DNA from: Candidatus Giovannonibacteria bacterium
GTDB lineage: Bacteria > Patescibacteriota > Minisyncoccia > JACPKW01 > UBA11713
Length of the DNA: 48,312 nucleotides
NCBI GenBank assembly: GCA_016176285.1
Contig: JACOXM010000009.1
Coordinates: 1 to 48,312, forward strand
Reading direction: 5' to 3'
In this document: positions 33,633 to 39,714 of the stretch, piece after piece
Layout: each line of letters opens with the position of its first letter
Position numbering within the stretch: the stretch's first letter is position 1
The notes under the pieces: generated by a model
What the model saw: the letters and a program-made list of their open reading frames with translations, nothing else
Database searches by the model: none
Told to the model about the DNA's origin: nothing
Program-made: the position numbers and the translations under genes

Positions 33633-33635
33633 AAT
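33630..33635 (+). promoter_or_regulatory. -10 box, leaderless type
   Basis: TAGAAT overlapping the rpmG stop codon, six bases before the ATG of the phosphatidyltransferase gene. No TG extension or clear -35, so support is positional. Confidence 0.4.
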
Positions 33636-33641
33636 TAATTC

Positions 33642-34370
33642 ATGCCTTCACTTGGCGTCTTTTTCTCCGCGGTGGTAATTGGATATTTCATCATCCCGTT
33701 TTTTTTGTCCAAAGAAAATATACGGCTTTATCTTTCTCATACCACGAGCTCCGAATCTGCTTGGCGCGACGGGCTTCTCAAATTTATTACGGATCGAATG
33801 CGGCGAATCACTCCAAATTTCGTGAGTTTGGTTGGTATGATTTTAGTTCTTCTCCTCGCGTACTTATTTGAAAATGAATATAACTACGGGTTAATTTTTT
33901 TCGTAACGCTTCTTGCCGGATTCAGCGATATGCTTGACGGGTCGCTTGCGAGAAACACAAATCGGGTTACGAGATTAGGAACGGTTTTAGATGTCCTGCG
34001 CGATGTAATTCTAGCCGTTGTCGTTAGCGCTTATTTAATATTAGATAATTTGCTTTCAGGAGAATTATTTTTCTGGTTCATGGCTGGCTGGATTATATTG
34101 GGGGCGGTCCGCAGCCTTGAATTTAAAGTTTCTTCAGACAGAATTTTCGCATTAGAGGAAGATTATAAATTTGTGCTTGATAGATTGCGGCTTTTCCTTT
34201 ATATCGCGGGCATCCTTGTTTTAATTTTGACTCCTTTATTCCAAAGCTTAAGGACGCTTGGCGAAACCTTAATAATAACTTCCGTTGTGATTTCGTGGAT
34301 GTCCCTCGCGTTCCATTCCGCCCATTTGCGCATTCTGCGCGAAGAAAGCCTAGAACGACGCAGAATGTAA
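33642..34370 (+). CDS. CDP-alcohol phosphatidyltransferase family protein
   Basis: 242 residues with about six membrane segments. It carries the complete CDP-alcohol motif D-x2-D-G-x2-A-R-x8-G-x3-D-x3-D: Asp96, Asp99, Gly100, Ala103, Arg104, Gly113, Asp117, Asp121. The enzyme joins a CDP-activated lipid to an alcohol phosphate (PgsA- or CdsA-dependent phospholipid synthesis) in the membrane; which alcohol cannot be said. The N-terminus is longer than in PgsA, with an extra membrane helix. Confidence 0.88.
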   Translation: MPSLGVFFSAVVIGYFIIPFFLSKENIRLYLSHTTSSESAWRDGLLKFITDRMRRITPNFVSLVGMILVLLLAYLFENEYNYGLIFFVTLLAGFSDMLDGSLARNTNRVTRLGTVLDVLRDVILAVVVSAYLILDNLLSGELFFWFMAGWIILGAVRSLEFKVSSDRIFALEEDYKFVLDRLRLFLYIAGILVLILTPLFQSLRTLGETLIITSVVISWMSLAFHSAHLRILREESLERRRM

Positions 34371-34475
34371 ATCCGCGAATTTGGCGGTGTGTCTAGGATT
34401 CGAAATTTTTAATACAAGGCTGTTAAAGGGTTTTCTTTGGCTTGGGCAGTTTAACTTAGGTATCTCGGTCTAAAG

Positions 34476-35174
34476 TTATAGAATGCCCCCTGTGAGATTT
34501 ATGGGTTTTGCGCCGGCAATGTGCATGGGCTCTCTAACGTCGAGGTCATCATATTTTTGAACGTGAGATTTTGTGCGAAATGCAATACTCATCACGCCTA
34601 TCACCTTGTTGTTTCCTGCGTCTATGAGCGGGCAACCGCTATTTCCAGGGTTACTGATAGCATCAACGATAAACCAATTTCGTGGGTGGGCGGGGTCAAC
34701 GCCATCTTGCTTTATATTGCTGATAATAGCTCGATTTACAATAAGTGTGATGCCGAAGCCATCATTCATAAGTTGAGCAGCGTATGGGAAGCCGATAAAA
34801 TAAACCTCTTGGCCAACTTCAACTTTTTCAGAATCGTTGAATCCCAGCGGCTTAAGCAGGGTGTTCTCATAGCCAGAAATTTGAAAAAGAGCAAAATCAT
34901 TTTTGTCATCTTTCCTAATAAAATTTAGCGGTAACCAAGTGTAGCTTTCCAAGCCATTCGATTCTTGTTTACTCATAACCATTCCCATAAGTTTCGATTG
35001 AAACTGAGGTGGGGTTTGATTATAAATATGTGCGGCGGTTAAAATTTTTCCGTCGCCAGAAACGCAAAAACCACTTCCAGTAATTGTCATCTGATTTGGA
35101 GCAGGACTAAAGCCTATCGCAATAATAGAACTACGGACTTTTTTAATTTTATCGCTTAACTTTTGTTTAAACAT
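34476..35174 (-). CDS. Cytosolic trypsin-like serine protease
   Basis: 232 residues. Chymotrypsin-fold triad by motif: His49 (LTAAHIYN), Asp93 (KNDFALFQI), Ser179 (NPGNSGCPLID). No signal peptide or membrane segment, so it probably acts in the cytoplasm, unlike the two anchored proteases at 19942 and 20986. No PDZ domain. It overlaps the upstream gene by 19 bases, making a two-gene unit on the strand opposite to its neighbours, between tRNA-Thr/rpmG and tRNA-Trp. A role as a conflict or stress effector is conceivable by context only. Confidence 0.82.
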   Translation of the reverse strand: MFKQKLSDKIKKVRSSIIAIGFSPAPNQMTITGSGFCVSGDGKILTAAHIYNQTPPQFQSKLMGMVMSKQESNGLESYTWLPLNFIRKDDKNDFALFQISGYENTLLKPLGFNDSEKVEVGQEVYFIGFPYAAQLMNDGFGITLIVNRAIISNIKQDGVDPAHPRNWFIVDAISNPGNSGCPLIDAGNNKVIGVMSIAFRTKSHVQKYDDLDVREPMHIAGAKPINLTGGIL

Positions 35175-35641
35175 TGAAGTGTTTTAGTCGATTTTATAAT
35201 CGCTTTATCTTTCGTCCCGAGAGAAAAGTTTCTCCCCGCCGCTTTTACTACCAAGGCTTCGACGCATTGATTTAAATCGGCCGGCCTTTCCAGAACTGAT
35301 TCTGCAAGACGCATTTCGTGGTTGTTTGAGGTGTATATGTACCAAGAAGACATACCATCTACTGATTCACCACATCTCTCAGCTATGATAAAAAACCGCA
35401 GAGATGTACCCGAGACTAAATCCTTGGCCGTAATCGTGATTGGGGTGCATAGATCACTAATTTGGCTTGCGAAATCTGACTTAAGGGTTTGGGTATATGC
35501 CCACGACGTAGTGCCGCTTGATTCAGCTTTAATGCTGGGGGTGGTTATAGCATGTTGGGAATACGAAGTAATCGACGTGTTGGAATCGGGTATAAGTACA
35601 TCATTGCTCGTAAAATTTATTATGATTTCTTTTTGTTCCAT
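35156..35641 (-). CDS. Unknown protein coupled to the cytosolic protease
   Basis: 161 residues, mixed alpha/beta composition with a Ser/Thr-rich N-terminal half (residues 1-60) and two cysteines at 64 and 90. No signal peptide or membrane segment. I do not recognise a domain. It is the first gene of the minus-strand pair and overlaps the protease gene by 19 bases, so its product is a likely partner, substrate or regulator. A weak TAAGAT lies 11 bases before its ATG on the minus strand. Confidence 0.6.
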   Translation of the reverse strand: MEQKEIIINFTSNDVLIPDSNTSITSYSQHAITTPSIKAESSGTTSWAYTQTLKSDFASQISDLCTPITITAKDLVSGTSLRFFIIAERCGESVDGMSSWYIYTSNNHEMRLAESVLERPADLNQCVEALVVKAAGRNFSLGTKDKAIIKSTKTLQCLNKS

Positions 35642-35745
35642 TCCTTTATTTTATCTTAAAAGTTAAAAACGTAAACTGACTTTTTACTGTCTCGGTCTCG
35701 CTATTGCCCCAATAAAGGCGATCCCTCGATAAAAAATGTTGTCTG

Positions 35746-35816
35746 CGGGGGCACAAGGATTCGAACCTTGATCAGTGGTTTTGGAGACCACCATTCTGCC
35801 ATTGAACTATGCCCCC
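35746..35816 (-). tRNA. tRNA-Trp (anticodon CCA)
   Basis: Acceptor GGGGGCA pairs with TGCCCCC, discriminator G; the anticodon stem GTGGT/ACCAC encloses CTCCAAA with anticodon CCA; the T arm has GGTTCGAATCC. The 3' CCA is not encoded. Confidence 0.94.
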
Positions 35817-35919
35817 GGATTCGATTTCGATTATTTCAAGATTCTACTATAAAAATAAAATATAAAAAATAGGGGCATTTTTTATATATCTATGCGTTTT
35901 ATCAGGGGTCAGTCACGAG

Positions 35920-35996
35920 GGAAAACTTGCGTGAAGCGGTAGACTCGATCTATCCTCTCTGTGGAACTAAAGAGGAGCCTTCGGGCGCTTTTAAAT
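35920..35996 (+). ncRNA. Structured leader or small RNA with terminator-like hairpin
   Basis: In the 203-base gap before pcm. Three possible hairpins: GGTAGA/TCTATC (35938-35943 with 35949-35954, loop CTCGA); CTCT/AGAG (35955-35958 with 35971-35974); and a GCC-TTCG-GGC tetraloop hairpin (35977-35986) whose lower stem would use 35971-35975 and the T run after 35988. Hairpins two and three compete for the same bases, as in attenuators, and TTTTAAATTTT follows. An AT-rich TATAAA-like box lies near 35870. No known riboswitch or RNA family recognised. Confidence 0.35.
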
Positions 35997-36000
35997 TTTG

Positions 36001-36009
36001 TGCTAAAAT
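36001..36009 (+). promoter_or_regulatory. Extended -10 promoter for pcm
   Basis: TGC followed by TAAAAT (36004-36009), ten bases before the pcm ATG, directly after the terminator-like hairpin. Same TGC-TANAAT form as upstream of alaS and the murein hydrolase gene. Confidence 0.5.
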
Positions 36010-36019
36010 TTATTTTACT

Positions 36020-36670
36020 ATGCAGGAAAAACAAATTGGAATGCGGGCGTTGGTTTCGAGCCTCGAAAAAAGGGGTGTATTAAAAAGCGAGCAGATCATT
36101 GAGGCTTTATTGAAGGTGGACCGCAAGGATTTTATTCCAAAAGAGCGTCAGGACCAGGCTTATACGGATGAGGCTCTGCCAATTGGAAGCGGGCAGACGA
36201 TCTCCCAACCTTATACCGTGGCCTTTATGCTCGAATTATTAGAACCCAAAAAAACGGAAATTATTATGGATGTGGGGTCAGGTTCCGGGTGGACGGCAGC
36301 GATCCTCGCGGAAATAGTCGGTCTTGAGGGGGAAATTTATGCATTTGAAAGAATCCCTGAACTGTGTGAGTTTGGAAAAAATAATTTAAAAAAATACCCA
36401 ATGATCTCCGGCAGAGTTTCTTTTTTCTGCCGCGACGCATCCTCCGGACCGGATGTCCCTCCGTCAGGGGGTTTCGATGGAATAATCGCGGCGGCGGCGC
36501 TCGATGAGGTGCCTCCCATATGGAGGAAAATTTTAAAAATCGGCGGGAGGCTCATTTATCCGAGAGACGGATCTGTTATCAAGGAAATCAAGGAATCGGA
36601 GGAAGAATTTGAAAAATGCGAATATGAAGGATTTGCTTTTGTGCCGTATATAAAAGATGAAAATTTCTAA
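36020..36670 (+). CDS. pcm: Protein-L-isoaspartate O-methyltransferase
   Basis: SAM-dependent repair enzyme that methylates isoaspartyl residues in damaged proteins. 216 residues from ATG at 36020; upstream in-frame codons run through the structured leader and are rejected. Seen: the substrate loop PIGSGQTISQPYTVAFML, SAM motif I MDVGSGSGWTAAILA, and GGRLIYP. The post-I and following motifs are in order. It overlaps mltG by 14 bases. Confidence 0.92.
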   Translation: MQEKQIGMRALVSSLEKRGVLKSEQIIEALLKVDRKDFIPKERQDQAYTDEALPIGSGQTISQPYTVAFMLELLEPKKTEIIMDVGSGSGWTAAILAEIVGLEGEIYAFERIPELCEFGKNNLKKYPMISGRVSFFCRDASSGPDVPPSGGFDGIIAAAALDEVPPIWRKILKIGGRLIYPRDGSVIKEIKESEEEFEKCEYEGFAFVPYIKDENF

Positions 36671-37397
36671 TATTCTGAAAATATTTATTTTTATTTTTAT
36701 AGCGGCTATATTGGCCGGAACTTATTTGGTTTTAACAAGAAAGCCCGTAATAAGGATTGCCGAAACCGTAAGGGTTACAATTCCGGAAGGATATAACGTG
36801 AGGCAAATTGCCGCGGCGCTTGAGGATGCCGGGCTTTTCAGTTCGGAGGATTTTTTAGCCAAGGCAGAGATAGAGGAAGGATTTCTTTTTCCGGACACTT
36901 ATGAATTTTATAAGGAAACCACGCCGACAAATGTCATTAATAAAATGAAAGAAAATTTCAGCGACAAAGTGCTTTCTAGGATAGAAAAAGTCTTGAGGGA
37001 AAAAGACAAGAAGCTTAGCGAAATAATAATTATGTCATCCATTTTAGAAAAAGAGGCAGCTTTGGAAAAAGATTGGAAAATAATTTCCGGAATACTATGG
37101 AAAAGAATAGACGCAAAAATGCCCCTGCAGGTAGACGCGAGCTTGACTTATGTCACGGGAAAACCGTCGTCCGATCTCACGGACGGGGATTTAGCCATGG
37201 ATTCACCTTACAATACTTATAAAAATTTGGGTCTGCCCGCGAGCGCGATTTCAAACCCTGGGCTTGGAGCAATCGAAGCCGCCCTAAATCCCGAAAAAAC
37301 TTCTTATTGGTTTTATCTTTCGGACAAGGAGGGCGAAATACATTACGCGAAAACTTTTGAAGAGCATAAGCTTAACAAAAATAAATACTTGAGGTAG
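36657..37397 (+). CDS. mltG: Endolytic murein transglycosylase (YceG family)
   Basis: Membrane-anchored enzyme that cleaves nascent glycan strands to end their elongation. 246 residues versus about 340 in E. coli. One membrane segment at about 7-27, a short LysM-like region (TIPEGYNVRQIAAAL), then the catalytic domain with LFPDTYEF, the EKE motif at 131-133 containing the catalytic glutamate, and SPYNTYKNLGLPASAISNPG. The region between the LysM-like part and the catalytic domain is shortened. Confidence 0.92.
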   Translation: MKISNILKIFIFIFIAAILAGTYLVLTRKPVIRIAETVRVTIPEGYNVRQIAAALEDAGLFSSEDFLAKAEIEEGFLFPDTYEFYKETTPTNVINKMKENFSDKVLSRIEKVLREKDKKLSEIIIMSSILEKEAALEKDWKIISGILWKRIDAKMPLQVDASLTYVTGKPSSDLTDGDLAMDSPYNTYKNLGLPASAISNPGLGAIEAALNPEKTSYWFYLSDKEGEIHYAKTFEEHKLNKNKYLR

Positions 37398-37428
37398 GAT
37401 TAATTAAATCTTGAACATTGGAGGAACT

Positions 37429-37716
37429 ATGAATAAAGGGACGTTAAAAGAGTCGCTAGTAATTGATGCTATGGATCGGCCACTACGTCTTGATCCGAAA
37501 ATTAGTATGTTGCAAAAGAGGGTTGAGGGCCAGAAAAAGACAATCGAAACTCTCCGGCGCACATCCGCTAAGCGAAAAAAAGTAGCGCGGCTACTCTTTA
37601 AAAAAATCCAAATACTTATGCTTGCAAATAGTGAGATACCGAGCCTAAAACGCGTGATAGAACAGTTGCGAGATTTGCAATACGGCCATAGGATGGAGCC
37701 GGGAGACGGAACGTAG
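37429..37716 (+). CDS. Small basic helical protein, unknown, SD-led
   Basis: 95 residues from ATG at 37429, chosen because GGAGGA at 37420-37425 is ideally spaced before it; an in-frame TTG at 37411 lies upstream of that site. The product is very basic, with predicted helices and coiled-coil character (LQKRVEGQKKTIETLRR, KRKKVARLLFKKIQIL). No family recognised; nucleic-acid binding is a guess from charge. It is a stand-alone gene followed by a strong hairpin terminator. Confidence 0.65.
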   Translation: MNKGTLKESLVIDAMDRPLRLDPKISMLQKRVEGQKKTIETLRRTSAKRKKVARLLFKKIQILMLANSEIPSLKRVIEQLRDLQYGHRMEPGDGT

Positions 37717-37728
37717 GGCTCAAGTCAA

Positions 37729-37755
37729 GGACGGTGGAAAACCTACCGCCCTTTT
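37729..37755 (+). terminator. Intrinsic terminator
   Basis: GGACGGTGG, loop AAAA, CCTACCGCCC (8-9 pairs with one mismatch and one bulge) followed by TTTT. It separates the SD-led small gene from the convergent PEBP gene and could act on both strands. Confidence 0.75.
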
Positions 37756-38194
37756 AAATTTTCTGATATAGCCCCATCAGTTCGGCGGAGGCGAGTATGT
37801 GTCCGGACATTTCTTTTTCAATATCTTCCTTCAAGGCATTTTTATCCAAATCTAAAATTTTATCCAGTGCGTATAATTTAAAAAAGTATCGATGTTTGCC
37901 GGAGGGCGGGCAGGGGCCGCCATAGCCTATTTTTCCAAAACTCGTGATGCCTTCCGTCGCTTTGTCGGGAATTTCTCCCTCCGGGATTCCGGGCGTTTTC
38001 GGGTCCATATTAAAAATTGTCCAGTGCGTCCAAATGGGGTGCACGGCGTCAGGATCGTCTACAATCAGCGCAAGACTTTTTGCGCTTTCAGGTACGTCCG
38101 AAAAAATAAGCGCAGGGCTTACATTTTCGCCTTGGCATGTATAAGCAGTCGGAATTTCCCCGTTATGGGCAAATGATGTTGATTCAATTTTCAT
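37754..38194 (-). CDS. YbhB/YbcL-family (PEBP) protein
   Basis: Phosphatidylethanolamine-binding-protein-like fold; bacterial members have no settled function. 146 residues from the ATG at 38194 (MKIESTSFAHNG, the usual family start). Seen: YTCQGENVSPAL, LIVDDPDAVHPIWTHW, the GYGGPCPPSGKHRYFFKLYAL ligand-loop region (given as the family core). An upstream in-frame ATG at 38254 would add a 20-residue hydrophobic leader, which could be a signal peptide, but it overlaps the start of mnmA by 18 bases. Confidence 0.87.
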   Translation of the reverse strand: MKIESTSFAHNGEIPTAYTCQGENVSPALIFSDVPESAKSLALIVDDPDAVHPIWTHWTIFNMDPKTPGIPEGEIPDKATEGITSFGKIGYGGPCPPSGKHRYFFKLYALDKILDLDKNALKEDIEKEMSGHILASAELMGLYQKI

Positions 38195-38236
38195 ATAACT
38201 TGCCTTAAATATTAAAATAAATAATAATAGCGCCCA

Positions 38237-39304
38237 ATGAATAGAGATAACCAAAAAAAGGTTTTTGTGGCAATGTCAGGCGGGGTTGACAGCTCTGTCG
38301 CCGCTTTTCTATTGAAGGATCAAGAATATAACGTTACAGGCGCCCATATGGTTTGCTGGGATGGGTGCGAAAACAATGAGGACCGCCACGATGCCGAGAG
38401 GGTGGCCTTAAAACTTGGGATCCCGTTCCATGTATTTGATTTTCGCAAGGAATATAAGGAGAGAGTTTTCGATTATATGATTGGCGAATATTCAAAGGGG
38501 AGGACGCCAAACCCAGATGCTGTTTGTAACAGTGAAATTAAATTCGGAATATTTCTAAAAAAAGCTCACGAGATGGGAGCGGATTTTATCGCGACCGGGC
38601 ACTACGTGCGCAAGGAAGCTAAGCTTCCACTTGGAAGCTTAGCTTCTATGTTGTTGGAAGCGAGAGATAAATCAAAGGATCAGAGTTATTTCCTTTGCAG
38701 GCTTACTCAAGAGCAAATAAAATATTCTCTTTTTCCGATAGGCGATTATTTGAAAAGCGAAGTTCGTGAAATTGCCGCAGGCGCCGGTCTTATCACTGCC
38801 TCAAAAAAAGATTCCCAGGGGCTCTGCTTTGTGGGGAAGGTTGATTTTCAAGATTTTTTACGCGGCTATATTCCAAAGAAAGAGGGAAAGATAATTAACT
38901 CCAAGGGAGAATTATTGGGCAAGCATGACGGCTCCCATTTTTTTACTCCGGGACAGAGGCATGGCATAAAATTAGGAGGCTTTAAGGAGCCTTTATATGT
39001 TGCCGAGACGCACCACGGGGACAATACGGTTTTGGTTGCCGAAGGCAAGGAAGATCAGATTTTATATAAAAAAGAAATTTATGCTTCTGAAATAAATTGG
39101 ATTTCTGGGGAAGCTCCGGAATTTCCTTTTGAATGCGAGGCAAGGATCCGATATAGGCAGCCGCTTCAAGAAGCAAAAATCTTAATTCAAGATTCCCTAT
39201 TCTTAATTCGTTTCAAAAAGCCCCAGCGTGGTGTAGCCCCCGGGCAATTCGCGGCGTTTTATAAAGAAGGAGAACTTCTCGGCGGGGGAATTATAGAAAG
39301 CTGA
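38237..39304 (+). CDS. mnmA: tRNA-specific 2-thiouridylase
   Basis: Thiolates U34 of Lys, Glu and Gln tRNAs using ATP and persulfide sulfur. 355 residues. PP-loop SGGVDSS at 14-20; catalytic cysteine in TPNPDAVCNSEIKF and its partner in SQGLCFVG; FTPGQRHGIK and the C-terminal beta barrel follow. Between FIATGHYVR and KDQSYFLCRL the chain has an extra stretch, KEAKLPLGSLASMLLE, encoded by a perfect palindrome (38615-38646) while the frame stays open. The cysteine desulfurase at 18201 may supply its sulfur. Confidence 0.94.
   Translation: MNRDNQKKVFVAMSGGVDSSVAAFLLKDQEYNVTGAHMVCWDGCENNEDRHDAERVALKLGIPFHVFDFRKEYKERVFDYMIGEYSKGRTPNPDAVCNSEIKFGIFLKKAHEMGADFIATGHYVRKEAKLPLGSLASMLLEARDKSKDQSYFLCRLTQEQIKYSLFPIGDYLKSEVREIAAGAGLITASKKDSQGLCFVGKVDFQDFLRGYIPKKEGKIINSKGELLGKHDGSHFFTPGQRHGIKLGGFKEPLYVAETHHGDNTVLVAEGKEDQILYKKEIYASEINWISGEAPEFPFECEARIRYRQPLQEAKILIQDSLFLIRFKKPQRGVAPGQFAAFYKEGELLGGGIIES
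38615..38646. repeat. Perfect 14-bp inverted repeat inside mnmA
   Basis: Arms GAAGCTAAGCTTCC (38615-38628) and GGAAGCTTAGCTTC (38633-38646) are exact reverse complements with a four-base loop ACTT. They lie in a non-conserved loop of MnmA, keep the reading frame, and look like a small palindromic insertion element. No second full copy was found in this window. Confidence 0.9.
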
Positions 39305-39306
39305 CA

Positions 39307-39334
39307 TTGGTTGAAAAACTGCCCGATATATAAT
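39307..39334 (+). promoter_or_regulatory. Candidate promoter (TTGGTT-16-TATAAT)
   Basis: TTGGTT at 39307-39312, a 16-base spacer and a perfect TATAAT at 39329-39334, followed by a leader of about 30 bases that holds the GGAGGAGG ribosome-binding site (39353-39360) of the small gene at 39370. Confidence 0.6.
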
Positions 39335-39369
39335 ATACTCACTAAAATTTACGGAGGAGGTTTTTTAAC

Positions 39370-39648
39370 ATGGTTGAAGATGATAAACCAAAGTCTCCAA
39401 GTAAATGGAGGCCGACCCTCGATGAGAGTGAGTTTGAAAGGCTCTATGGTGGGCGAAAGCTTGCGCCCAGAGAGGAGCGAACCATCCGGCTGGACACGGT
39501 CCATACGTACAGCTTTGAAGACTGCTGCGAAGCTGTCGGATGGGATCCCGGATGGGTTCGGGGGCAGCTGCTTAAGTGGAAAAAGAAACTCGAAGAAACA
39601 CCCGAAGCATCATCGCCGAAAAAAAGACAAAAAAAGAGAGTGAGGTAA
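39370..39648 (+). CDS. Small protein with HTH-like segment, unknown, SD-led
   Basis: 92 residues. The start is set by the strong GGAGGAGG nine bases upstream. Residues about 46-72 (SFEDCCEAVGWDPGWVRGQL in the centre) look like a helix-turn-helix, with a turn at GWDP, and the C-terminus is very basic (KKRQKKRVR). It may be a small DNA-binding regulator, by eye only. A second reading frame over the same DNA (39311-39643) is also open but lacks a ribosome-binding site. Own promoter and following hairpin make it a single-gene unit. Confidence 0.6.
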   Translation: MVEDDKPKSPSKWRPTLDESEFERLYGGRKLAPREERTIRLDTVHTYSFEDCCEAVGWDPGWVRGQLLKWKKKLEETPEASSPKKRQKKRVR

Positions 39649-39661
39649 GTATAGTGGAAGA

Positions 39662-39689
39662 GAGGCCGTTTGGGTAACCAAGCGGCCTC
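39662..39689 (+). terminator. Hairpin terminator
   Basis: GAGGCCGTTTGG, loop GTAA, CCAAGCGGCCTC: 12 pairs including one G-T, followed by ATTTAAATT rather than a pure T run. It ends the SD-led small gene and lies just before the alaS promoter. Confidence 0.65.
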
Positions 39690-39699
39690 ATTTAAATTA

Positions 39700-39708
39700 T
39701 GCTAAAAT
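39700..39708 (+). promoter_or_regulatory. Extended -10 promoter of alaS, leaderless type
   Basis: TGC followed by TAAAAT (39703-39708), six bases before the alaS ATG. No -35 is seen because the hairpin occupies that region. Confidence 0.6.
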
Positions 39709-39714
39709 AGTTTT

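Noticed and set aside
34521-35666. Plus-strand frames opposite the protease pair
   Set aside because: The minus strand has the serine protease motifs in order and an overlapping partner; the plus-strand products show no domain.
37754-38254. Longer PEBP start at 38254 with hydrophobic leader
   Set aside because: It overlaps the mnmA start and the family normally begins at the MKIES methionine at 38194; kept only as an alternative signal-peptide start.
39311-39643. Alternative frame over the SD-led gene at 39370
   Set aside because: Its start precedes the promoter's likely transcript start and has no ribosome-binding site; the 39370 ATG is ideally placed after GGAGGAGG.
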